The notes under the pieces: model-generated | The model's input: the letters and a program-made list of their open reading frames with translations, nothing else | What the model was told of the DNA's origin: nothing | Databases searched by the model: none | Translations under genes and position numbers: made by a program | Assembly (NCBI GenBank): GCA_964434585.1 | Contig: CAYSVN010000031.1 | Coordinates: 1-13,055, forward strand | DNA: 13,055 nucleotides | Direction of reading: 5' to 3' | Source of the DNA: CAYSVN01 sp964434585 | GTDB taxonomy: Bacteria > Patescibacteriota > Gracilibacteria > Peribacterales > Peribacteraceae | Part shown: positions 6,901-13,011 of the stretch, in pieces | How the letters are laid out: each line of letters begins with the position of its first letter | Numbering within the stretch: position 1 is the stretch's first letter

Positions 6901-6942
6901 AAAAAAGAGGTCTCCTATATTTATATTGGAAAACCTCTTTTA
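6901..6942 (-). terminator. Rho-independent terminator of pnp
   Basis: On the minus strand, 16 nt after the pnp stop, AAAAGAGGT (6941-6933) pairs with ACCTCTTTT (6911-6903). The inner part TTCC/GGA is interrupted by a bulge, the loop is A/T-rich, and a run of T continues past 6903. This is a classical intrinsic terminator and shows that pnp transcription ends before repeat copy 2. Confidence 0.85.
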
Positions 6943-6957
6943 GATTGTAGATTTAGA

Positions 6958-9192
6958 CTACCGACGGTTAAAACTTCCACGTCGTGGAGCTCCGCCACCT
7001 GGACGAGGGCTACGAGGACGAGGAGCTCGTTCTACGTATCCTTCTGGTGGAGAGGTAAGACGTTTAATACTTAGTTTGGTTTTATCGTTAGCGGCGTCGT
7101 ATTCGAAGCAAATTACTTCTACTTCTTCGCCTTCTTTTACAATGTCTTGAACGTTTTCTGTTCGACCCCATTGTAATTCAGAAATGTGAACCATGCCGTC
7201 TTTACCTGGTAGAATTTCTACAATGGCACCAATGCCGTCAATAATACGGGTTACTTTACCTTTGTATTTTTTATCTACTTCTGGTTTTGCAACAATGTTT
7301 TGAATCCACTCAAGTGCTTTGGTCATAGAATCACCATCAACAGCGGTTACAGAAACCATGCCGTCATCATTAATGTCGATTTCTACATTAAGATCTTTAG
7401 TAATTTTTTGGATTGTTTCACCACCCTTACCAATAACAAGGCGAATATCGTCTGTATTAATTTGGATAGATTCAATACGTGGAGCAAATGCGCTCATTTC
7501 CTTACGATACTCTGGAATGGCAGCTAGCATGCTGTCCATAATAACCATACGGCCAACCTTTGCTTGTTCTAGTGCTTCTTTAAATACAACATCTGGCAGT
7601 CCTTTAATTTTAATATCCATTTGGATAGCCGTAATACCATTGGCGGTACCGGTTACTTTAAAGTCCATATCTCCACCGAAATCTTCTTCGTCTTGCAGGT
7701 CGCTTAAAATAACGTAGTTACCGGTTGCAGAGTCTGACATAAGGCCCATAGCAATACCAGAAACAGGACGCTTAAGTGGTACACCAGCAGCCATAAGGGC
7801 AAGCGTGCTACCACAGGCAGCAGCCATAGAACTAGAACCATTCGAGCTTAAAATTTCGGTTACGGTACGAATGGTATATGGGAATTCCTCTTCGGTTGGT
7901 AATACAGGCTCTAGTGCTTTTTGGGCTAACATTCCATGCCCAACTTCACGATTACCAACAAATAAACGGTTAGAGGTTTCTCCAACGGAGAATGGTGGGA
8001 AGTTGTAGTGGTGCATGTAGCGTAGTTGTTTTTCGCCTTCCATGCCTTCTACTAATTGCTTGTCGCCAGGGCCACCTAGTGTACAAGTACAAAGGCCTTG
8101 GGTTTCACCACGGGTAAATAATGCAGAACCATGCACGCGGGCTGGTAGTACATCTACCATACAACTTAGTGGACGAATTTCAGTTGGCTTACGACCATTC
8201 ATACGTACGCCATCTTCTAAAATAGCGCGACGAACTTCTGCCTTAATAACTTTATCAACTAATTTTCCTCCGCTGCTTAGCAGTGCCTTGTGTGCTTCTT
8301 TCGCTTCGTCATCCATATCGTCAGTTACATCGCCGTATTTTTCAAGAAGTTTGTCGTTACCTTGGTCCATCATGTCACCAAATAATGCACGACGTTCTAG
8401 CTTAGGTATAGTATTGCGCATTGCTGTTTGTACATCTGCAAGATATAAATCTTTAAGGTAGTTGTAAGCTTCTTCGCTGTAGCCTTTGTCTTCTACTTCG
8501 ATTTTTGTCATACCAATTTCTGCTTGAATTTCTTGGAAGAATACCGCAATTTTTTGCGCCCACTCTTTACCAAATTCAATTCCGCGTAGTACATCTTCTT
8601 CTGGTAATTCGTTTGCAGCTACGTCAATCATTAAAATAGTATCTGGACTAGATGTTAGAAATAAATCTAAGTCACTATGTTCACGTTGTTCATGGGTTGG
8701 GTTTAGAACGAGTTCTCCGTTGATCATACCAACACGAACAGAACCAAGAGTGCTTTCGCATGGACAGTCTGAAATAGCAACACCAAGGTTGGCAGCATTT
8801 GCAGAGGTAACATCGTGATCATTAATGTTATCGTAACTTACTACTGTACAAAAAACTTGTACATCACGACGAAGTGCTTTATTAAACATTGGACGTAGTC
8901 CGCGGTCGATAATACGACCTTTTAAAATAGCATCGTCTGCTGGACGACCTTCACGCTTACGGAAGCGGCCACCACCAATAACACCACCAGCGTAGTATTT
9001 TTCTTGGTAAACAAGTTGGAGTGGTAAAAAGTCGATATCACGAGCACGAGCACTCATGGTAATGTTGGACATGGTTACAGTATCACCAAGTTGGCAAAGT
9101 ACCGTAGCATTCGTTTGGCCGGCCATTAAACCGGTTTTAAAAGTAAGAGTTTGTTCACCTAGCTTAAGGCTGTACTCTTTTTGTTGAGACAT
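6958..9192 (-). CDS. pnp: Polyribonucleotide nucleotidyltransferase (PNPase)
   Basis: This 744-residue enzyme degrades RNA 3' to 5' by phosphorolysis, releasing nucleoside diphosphates, as a trimeric ring. Domains from MSQQKEYSLK: the first RNase PH-like domain (about 1-225, with GGRFRKREGRP at 74-84), a helical linker (about 235-325), the catalytic second RNase PH domain (about 330-560, with FTRGETQ at 359-365, SSNGSSSMA at 449-457 and metal-site aspartates in FGGDMDF at 505-511), a KH domain with GKGG (588-591), an S1 domain (about 643-712) and a short Arg/Gly/Pro tail. The frame stays open to an ATG at 9318, but those extra 42 codons run through a GTCATCCTGAGC-type repeat and have no PNPase counterpart, so I take 9192. 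It is a single-gene unit with its own terminator; rpsO, its usual neighbour, is absent here. Confidence 0.96.
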   Translation of the reverse strand: MSQQKEYSLKLGEQTLTFKTGLMAGQTNATVLCQLGDTVTMSNITMSARARDIDFLPLQLVYQEKYYAGGVIGGGRFRKREGRPADDAILKGRIIDRGLRPMFNKALRRDVQVFCTVVSYDNINDHDVTSANAANLGVAISDCPCESTLGSVRVGMINGELVLNPTHEQREHSDLDLFLTSSPDTILMIDVAANELPEEDVLRGIEFGKEWAQKIAVFFQEIQAEIGMTKIEVEDKGYSEEAYNYLKDLYLADVQTAMRNTIPKLERRALFGDMMDQGNDKLLEKYGDVTDDMDDEAKEAHKALLSSGGKLVDKVIKAEVRRAILEDGVRMNGRKPTEIRPLSCMVDVLPARVHGSALFTRGETQGLCTCTLGGPGDKQLVEGMEGEKQLRYMHHYNFPPFSVGETSNRLFVGNREVGHGMLAQKALEPVLPTEEEFPYTIRTVTEILSSNGSSSMAAACGSTLALMAAGVPLKRPVSGIAMGLMSDSATGNYVILSDLQDEEDFGGDMDFKVTGTANGITAIQMDIKIKGLPDVVFKEALEQAKVGRMVIMDSMLAAIPEYRKEMSAFAPRIESIQINTDDIRLVIGKGGETIQKITKDLNVEIDINDDGMVSVTAVDGDSMTKALEWIQNIVAKPEVDKKYKGKVTRIIDGIGAIVEILPGKDGMVHISELQWGRTENVQDIVKEGEEVEVICFEYDAANDKTKLSIKRLTSPPEGYVERAPRPRSPRPGGGAPRRGSFNRR

Positions 9193-9222
9193 ATAAAAAT
9201 ATGTAAAAGGATAAAGAACGCC

Positions 9223-9246
9223 GTCCTTCGGCAGGCTCAGGATGAC
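9223..9246 (-). repeat. GTCATCCTGAGC-type repeat, inverted copy
   Basis: On the minus strand this reads GTCATCCTGAGC, then CTGCCGAAGGAC. It is an inverted partner of the copy at 9314-9335 and shares its core with the repeat copies at 37-75 and 6671-6694. It lies 31 nt upstream of the pnp start, in the leader or promoter region. Confidence 0.7.
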
Positions 9247-9313
9247 ATATCCCTTTATTGCGGTGTAATCTTTAACTGACAGAGTCAGGTTCACATTGCT
9301 GGAAACGAACCAT

Positions 9314-9363
9314 GTCACCCTGAGCTTGCCGAAGGGTCATGGTTCGGCAAGCTTACCATGACA
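9314..9363. repeat. Overlapping alternative hairpins in the pnp upstream region
   Basis: AGCTTGCCGAA (9323-9333) pairs perfectly with TTCGGCAAGCT (9343-9353), 11 bp with a 9-nt loop. GTCATGGT (9336-9343) pairs perfectly with ACCATGAC (9355-9362), 8 bp with an 11-nt loop. The two stems share bases, so only one can form at a time. The left flank is a GTCACCCTGAGC repeat core. It could be a by-product of nested repeat insertion or a real switch. It precedes pnp on the minus strand. Confidence 0.6.
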
Positions 9364-9385
9364 CAAAAGTCATGCGAGCGAGGCT

Positions 9386-9445
9386 GTTTACACTAATGTA
9401 AACCTAAGATTACAGATGCTTTAAAGGAACATCGGTAGTGTAAAC
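9386..9445. repeat. GTTTACA inverted repeats between the LRR gene and pnp
   Basis: GTTTACA (9386-9392), ctaa, TGTAAAC (9397-9403) is a perfect 7-bp palindrome with a 4-nt gap. A third site, TAGTGTAAAC (9436-9445), is the exact 10-bp reverse complement of GTTTACACTA (9386-9395). Spaced dyads like this are typical operators, but no regulator is identified. The following 9455-9472 is a GGGGAA tandem run ending at the LRR stop. No gene lies in 9193-9472. Confidence 0.5.
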
Positions 9446-9472
9446 CATGCGATAGGGAAGGGGAAGGGGAAG

Positions 9473-10543
9473 TTAGTTAGGCATTCTGAATCTCCATGAT
9501 TCAAAATCTCTTATATGTTCGTGTTTGATTTCTACTGTAGGCAGTTGTCTATAAAGTTGTTCCAGTCCGTTGTATGTAATGTTTGTACTGCTAACATTAA
9601 GCGTTTCTAGATGAGGTAATTTTTTTAATAGAACTTCTAAGCCATCTGATAGATAAATATTACCCCTTAGATCTAGATGCCGTATAAAGGTACAACCCAT
9701 TAGAGGTTCTAAATGATTATTTTCAAGATCGAGGTTGTATAGATGAACTGTGTGTAATTCGGGGCTGCAAATAGGTTGTAGATCAAGATTATTTTCTTGT
9801 AGATTGAATGTAAATTTTATCTCTTCCACTGACCTCCCTGATCCTTCAAACATTGCATCTCCTGTTGAGCTACCGTTTATGTTTATATATTCTAATGCGT
9901 TACAGCCATCAAAGGTTGATATTATTTCCTCTCTATCCCAGTTATGAATTTGTATCGATGCCCCCTTTATTTTTTTTGATTTTGTTACTGCTTTCATCAG
10001 GTTTCCATTCATGTTATTTCCATGGCTATTATCACATGTAAAGTATTGTAAACCTGAAAAATGAGTTATTGCTTCAGCGTCTTTTTCATGTGGAGTCCAA
10101 TTTTCAATCGTTAAGTGGGTTATTCTTTGGGCTTGATGTGTCTCCACTAATGATAACATAAACAAATTGCTTGAATTATTAATTGCTACTCTTTTGTAGT
10201 TATTTGGAATAAGTTTCCAATGGTTAAAAAAATCTTCCTCCGTTTCAAAAGTAATGGATTCTTTTTTTGGGTCCCATTTTATAATGCCGCATCCACCTAC
10301 TAACAATGTTTGTAATGAGATATTTCCAAAACCTATTAAAGCTTCTATTTGATTGACTGTTTCGAATGTATCGGCATCACCAGGTAGTGCTAACATAATT
10401 TCAATAATTTCTCTTTTTTTAGATTCAAATAGTTGCATTATTGCCTGAAGTTGATTACCAGGTGTTTTTATTTCTTGGTTAGACCAATTTTCATCTATTT
10501 CATCCATAAGAGTTAATACTATCGACGAATCAAGTTTTTGCAA
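9473..10543 (-). CDS. Leucine-rich-repeat protein, cytoplasmic, function unknown
   Basis: This protein has up to 356 residues, with no signal peptide and no membrane segment. Residues about 1-130 form a helical and mixed N-terminal part unlike anything I recognise. Residues about 140-340 carry irregular leucine-rich repeats, clearest as LHTVHLYNLDLENNHLEPL (263-281), IRHLDLRGNIYLSDGLEVL (287-305) and LETLNVSSTNITYNGLEQL (312-330). These resemble the long, alpha/beta ribonuclease-inhibitor type and imply protein binding. The farthest start is TTG (10543), 11 nt after a TATAAC. An ATG at residue 13 (10507) is an equally good start and would give 344 residues. The gene is AT-richer than pnp and rpoB, which may indicate a different history. 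It is a lone gene between two hairpin-rich spacers. Confidence 0.72.
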   Translation of the reverse strand: MQKLDSSIVLTLMDEIDENWSNQEIKTPGNQLQAIMQLFESKKREIIEIMLALPGDADTFETVNQIEALIGFGNISLQTLLVGGCGIIKWDPKKESITFETEEDFFNHWKLIPNNYKRVAINNSSNLFMLSLVETHQAQRITHLTIENWTPHEKDAEAITHFSGLQYFTCDNSHGNNMNGNLMKAVTKSKKIKGASIQIHNWDREEIISTFDGCNALEYININGSSTGDAMFEGSGRSVEEIKFTFNLQENNLDLQPICSPELHTVHLYNLDLENNHLEPLMGCTFIRHLDLRGNIYLSDGLEVLLKKLPHLETLNVSSTNITYNGLEQLYRQLPTVEIKHEHIRDFESWRFRMPN

Positions 10544-10554
10544 TAGGTAAATCT

Positions 10555-10560
10555 GTTATA
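10555..10560 (-). promoter_or_regulatory. Candidate -10 of the LRR gene
   Basis: On the minus strand TATAAC (5 of 6 to TATAAT) lies 11 nt before the TTG start at 10543. Transcription would begin about 5 nt before the TTG. No convincing -35 or Shine-Dalgarno sequence is visible. Confidence 0.4.
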
Positions 10561-10580
10561 CTGTATTTGTCTAAACCTCT

Positions 10581-10735
10581 CGTTAGCGTCGGATCATCTT
10601 TTCTCTTTAATCACTTTAAGGGCTTACTAATCCGTACTTCCTGTGGGATGTACGTGCGTTCGCCCACTTGCTGCAAGCAAGGAGTGAGGTGCTCCACCGA
10701 CGGTTGTTTGGATGAACAAAAGGTAGAAAAGGCAG
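10581..10735. other. GC-rich structured spacer, possible degenerate third repeat copy
   Basis: This gene-free stretch is richer in G and C than its surroundings. Pairings are CGTCGG (10587-10592) with CCGACG (10697-10702), a GTGGG/CCCAC pair around 10633-10660, and CTTGC-tgcaa-GCAAG near 10661-10680. The order GGAGTGAG, CCG, GGAT, GAAC at 10681-10725 follows the order in repeat copy 2 at 6767-6802. It may be a decayed relative of that element or an unrelated structured RNA. The downstream 10733-10760 is purine-rich with a 9-nt period. Confidence 0.35.
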
Positions 10736-10789
10736 AAAAAGAAGAAAAGGTTTTTTCATTTTATTTCTTAATAACTTAGCTTAATACCA

Positions 10790-11122
10790 CTATTTTTTAT
10801 CAGCGTTTTTTAAGGCAAACTCTCGCATAATTTTTGTTTGACGTTGTTCGATGGCGTCTAATTTATTATAGATTTTAAAAACAATAAAAAACAAGAGCCC
10901 AATTGCTGTAACAATAATCGCAATTTCTTGGTCCTGAATACCAAGGAATGTTGATAAATAACGAATACTGGCTGGGTAAACAGCAATTAATGCTACCCCT
11001 CCCCAAAACAATGTCCACCAGCTGGCCTCCCAAATAGTTTTTTGGTTTTTCTGTACTAAGCTCCAGGCATACAAAAGACATACAAGTGATAGTGCCGGTA
11101 CAAGGACCTGATAAGGAGACAT
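10790..11122 (-). CDS. DUF2304-family small membrane protein
   Basis: This 110-residue protein has three hydrophobic segments at about 4-23, 35-54 and 66-84. They are followed by a charged helix, KLDAIEQRQTKIMREFALKN (88-107). Size, the W-rich second segment, the P-x-x-x-x-x-L-x-x-x-L-G-I stretch and the C-terminal I-x-x-L-x-x-R/E-x-x-x-x-x-R-E helix match DUF2304 proteins, whose biochemical role is not known to me. Such proteins often sit near glycosyltransferase genes; none is in this window. The start at 11122 follows a TAAACT box by six bases. The upstream 54 bp are about 74% identical to the region upstream of rpe, so the two genes probably share regulation. No terminator is obvious after the stop. 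Confidence 0.8.
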   Translation of the reverse strand: MSPYQVLVPALSLVCLLYAWSLVQKNQKTIWEASWWTLFWGGVALIAVYPASIRYLSTFLGIQDQEIAIIVTAIGLLFFIVFKIYNKLDAIEQRQTKIMREFALKNADKK

Positions 11123-11160
11123 GGGGGTAGTTTACGATAAGATGGAGTTTGTTGCTAGTG
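11123..11160 (-). promoter_or_regulatory. Promoter block of the DUF2304 gene (duplicated at rpe)
   Basis: On the minus strand CACTAGC (11160-11154) is followed by TAAACT (11134-11129), six bases and the ATG. The rpe gene has the same parts at the same distances. TAAACT (4 of 6 to TATAAT) is the likely -10 and CACTAGCA lies in the -35 area, though it is not TTGACA-like. No Shine-Dalgarno sequence is present. Confidence 0.5.
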
Positions 11161-11176
11161 AATGGTTTCATGAAAT

Positions 11177-11285
11177 GTTGCAGAGGTTAAAGAAGTTGCA
11201 GGCGTGTAAAAGGTTTTTTAATTTTAATAAATGTATTTAAAAAAGCCCCCTTTTAAACCTCTGATACTTTTGCAACATCTGCAAC
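11177..11285. repeat. 9-nt-period inverted repeat element B with central hairpin
   Basis: The left arm GTTGCAGAG, GTTAAAGAA, GTTGCAGGC, GTGTAAAAG (11177-11212) faces a right arm (11250-11285) that on the minus strand reads GTTGCAGAT, GTTGCAAAA, GTATCAGAG, GTTTAAAAG. Between them TTTTTTAA (11214-11221) pairs with TTAAAAAA (11237-11244), extended by AAAAGG (11208-11213) with CCTTTT (11249-11254). The minus-strand run GGGGGCTTTTTT suggests termination of rpe transcription. The right arm begins 2 nt after the rpe stop. Confidence 0.75.
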
Positions 11286-11287
11286 GT

Positions 11288-11935
11288 TTACTGCCCTCTC
11301 ATTTTCATGATTACCTCCTTTCGTTTATCTGGTTCTACTCCAAATATTGCGGTGCCAGCGACAAGGTTATTTACACCTGCTTCAATGCACTCAGCTGCAT
11401 TATCAGGGCTAATTCCTCCATCAATTTCAATCATAATTTCTGGCCATTCTTCCCTGATTTCTTTTACCTTTTCTAGCACTTCTGGCATAAAATTTTGTCC
11501 GCCAAAACCTGGTTCTACCGACATTATTAACACAAGGTCTACCTGTCCTAGCACATCATCAATATTGCTTACTGGCGTATCTGGCTTAATAGCTATACCA
11601 GCAGTGCAGCCACTGTTTTGAATCATGGCAATAAGTTCGGTGCGCTCTTCTATACCTGGTACTGCCTCTGCATGAAATGTAATGTGCTCGGCGCCATTTT
11701 TAATCATGGGTCCAATATATTTTTTTGGATCGTCTACCATTAAATGCACATCCATAGTGGCGTCTGTATCCATCCATTTAATTACTGGCGTACCAAAGCT
11801 TAAATTGGGTACAAAGTGGCCATCCATTACATCTATATGCAACCAGTCTGCACTTTCTGCGACAGAGTCTATCTCTGTTTGTAGATTACTAAAATCGGCA
11901 GCTAGTATTGATGGGTTGATGATAGGGGAGAGCAT
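11288..11935 (-). CDS. rpe: Ribulose-phosphate 3-epimerase
   Basis: This 215-residue enzyme interconverts ribulose 5-phosphate and xylulose 5-phosphate in the pentose phosphate pathway. It is a TIM barrel of normal family length. Visible key parts are SILAADF (9-15), HIDVMDGHFVPN (33-44) with metal ligands H33 and the catalytic base D35, MDVHLMV (61-67) with H64, the MSVEPGFGGQ phosphate-side loop (138-147) and EIDGGI (170-175) with the second catalytic aspartate D172. All expected catalytic residues are present. The ATG at 11935 is 6 nt after a TAAACT box. Elements B and C with hairpins flank it on both sides, so it is probably a single-gene transcription unit although it lies directly after rpoB. 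Confidence 0.96.
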   Translation of the reverse strand: MLSPIINPSILAADFSNLQTEIDSVAESADWLHIDVMDGHFVPNLSFGTPVIKWMDTDATMDVHLMVDDPKKYIGPMIKNGAEHITFHAEAVPGIEERTELIAMIQNSGCTAGIAIKPDTPVSNIDDVLGQVDLVLIMSVEPGFGGQNFMPEVLEKVKEIREEWPEIMIEIDGGISPDNAAECIEAGVNNLVAGTAIFGVEPDKRKEVIMKMRGQ

Positions 11936-11973
11936 GGTGGTAGTTTAAGATAGAACTGATATTAGTGCTAGTG
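11936..11973 (-). promoter_or_regulatory. Promoter block of rpe (duplicated at the DUF2304 gene)
   Basis: On the minus strand CACTAGC (11973-11967) is followed by TAAACT (11947-11942), six bases and the ATG at 11935. Every distance equals that in the DUF2304 promoter. A TATCTT directly upstream of the hexamer is an alternative -10 with a short leader. Confidence 0.5.
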
Positions 11974-11989
11974 CATGACTTTATGAAAT

Positions 11990-12095
11990 GTTGCAGAGGT
12001 TTAAGTGGTTGCATAAATTTAAAAAGGACTCAGTCTAAATTCTATTTTAGAATGAGTCCTTCTGACACGTTTTAAACCTTTGCAACGCCTGTAAC
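11990..12095. repeat. 9-nt-period inverted repeat element C
   Basis: The left arm GTTGCAGAG, GTTTAAGTG, GTTGCATAA (11990-12016) faces a right arm (12060-12095) reading on the minus strand GTTACAGGC, GTTGCAAAG, GTTTAAAAC, GTGTCAGAA. The right arm starts 1 nt after the rpoB stop. A strong terminator hairpin occupies the centre. Same architecture as element B. Confidence 0.75.
12017..12061 (-). terminator. Rho-independent terminator after rpoB
   Basis: AAGGACTCA (12024-12032) pairs with TGAGTCCTT (12053-12061). After one mismatch TCTAAA (12034-12039) pairs with TTTAGA (12046-12051), leaving a 6-nt loop. Read on the minus strand the stem is followed by TTTTTAAATTT. This is a strong terminator for rpoB transcription and separates it from rpe. 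Confidence 0.88.
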
Positions 12096-12096
12096 C

Positions 12097-13011
12097 TTAC
12101 GCAGCTGCTTCTTCTTGAGCATCTTTTAGCTCGTCTTCTGCAGATTCGCCAGAAGCGTCTACGGCAGCACCTTCTTCGATACCAGCTTTTACTTCGGCAT
12201 CAGTTTCTTTACCGCTACCAGTTTTATTTGTCATTTCCGAGATCATATCTGCTGTTGGAACAATAATATCCTCAGCTTCTAGCTCGGCTGCTACACGAGA
12301 TTCTAGTTCCACGGTTTCTACTTCGCCTTCCTCCATGGTAATACGTTCTTCTAAAGCAATTTCTTCTTTAAATTTAATAAGGTCTACTTTTAGCCCTAGT
12401 GCTTGTAGCTCTTTAACAAGAACGTTGAATGACTCAGGGATACTAGCACGACGGATCTGTTCGTTCTTAACGATAGCTTCGTAAGCCTTAGAACGTCCAA
12501 TAACGTCATCTGACTTAATGGTGAGCATTTCTTGCAGTGTGTAGGCCGCTCCGTAGGCTTCTAGGGCCCACACTTCCATTTCTCCGAACCTTTGTCCTCC
12601 GTGTTGTGCTTTACCACCAAGTGGTTGCTGTGTAACAAGAGAGTAAGGACCAACGCTACGTGCGTGAAGCTTATCTTCTACTAAGTGGTGCAGTTTAAGC
12701 ATGTACACATTACCAACTGTTGTTTCGTGAGAGAATTTTTCACCAGTCATACCATTGTAAAGTTGAACCTTACCAGTTTCTGGTAAGCCAGCTTCTTTAA
12801 GATAGGTTTCAATATGCGCTGGATCGATACCGTTTAGCGCAGGAGTAGCCATTTTTACATTTAGTTTTTCTGCCGCCCAACCAAGGTGTGTTTCTAGAAT
12901 CTGTCCGATGTTCATACGAGATGTAACACCAAGTGGGTTTAAGATAATATCTACATATGTACCATCTGGTAGGAATGGCATATCTTCTTTTGGCACAATA
13001 CGAGAAATACA
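12097..13011 (-). CDS. rpoB: RNA polymerase beta subunit, C-terminal part (5' end missing)
   Basis: Residues from SRIVPKEDMPFLPDGT onward are the conserved C-terminal part of RpoB: LNPLGVTSRMNIGQ, LHHLVEDKLHARS, GPYSLVTQQPLGGKAQHGGQ, RFGEMEVWALEAYGAAYTLQ and LVKELQALGLKVDL. About 90 further residues form an acidic, Glu/Ala-rich tail beyond the normal end, closing with EEAAA. The apparent start at 12996 is GTG inside the gene (the V of RIVP), not a real start. Homology runs to about 13008, then breaks: the G-R-H-G-N-K-G motif that should follow upstream is garbled, and an in-frame TAG stands at 13050-13048. I read this as a noisy contig end or truncated copy. A terminator and rpe follow; rpoC, the usual next gene, is absent. 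Confidence 0.93.
   Translation of the reverse strand, partial: CISRIVPKEDMPFLPDGTYVDIILNPLGVTSRMNIGQILETHLGWAAEKLNVKMATPALNGIDPAHIETYLKEAGLPETGKVQLYNGMTGEKFSHETTVGNVYMLKLHHLVEDKLHARSVGPYSLVTQQPLGGKAQHGGQRFGEMEVWALEAYGAAYTLQEMLTIKSDDVIGRSKAYEAIVKNEQIRRASIPESFNVLVKELQALGLKVDLIKFKEEIALEERITMEEGEVETVELESRVAAELEAEDIIVPTADMISEMTNKTGSGKETDAEVKAGIEEGAAVDASGESAEDELKDAQEEAAA

Noticed and set aside
9223..9246. The GTCATCCTGAGC core as a new repeat by itself
   Set aside because: This short core recurs between genes in many bacterial genomes, so only its arrangement here is worth attention.
9193..9318. N-terminal extension of PNPase to the ATG at 9318
   Set aside because: The extra 42 codons run through a GTCATCCTGAGC repeat and hairpin region, and PNPase homology begins at MSQQKEY; the frame is open by chance.
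10567..10779. 70-codon plus-strand frame with a charged C-terminus (KVEKAEKEEK)
   Set aside because: It starts with TTG, lies across a structured spacer, has no promoter or RBS, and shows no family features. The charged run comes from a purine-rich 9-nt-period stretch.
10544..10789. tRNA, tmRNA, RNase P RNA or 6S RNA in the larger spacers
   Set aside because: I looked for a TTC-containing T-arm, CCA end, cloverleaf and the conserved cores of these RNAs in 1-342, 6455-6900, 9193-9472 and 10544-10789 and found none.
11121..11243. Plus-strand frame opening with ATG after AAGGAG, opposite the DUF2304 start
   Set aside because: The SD-like AAGGAG is part of the DUF2304 coding strand, the matching frame in the duplicated block at rpe stops after four codons, and the product runs into element B.
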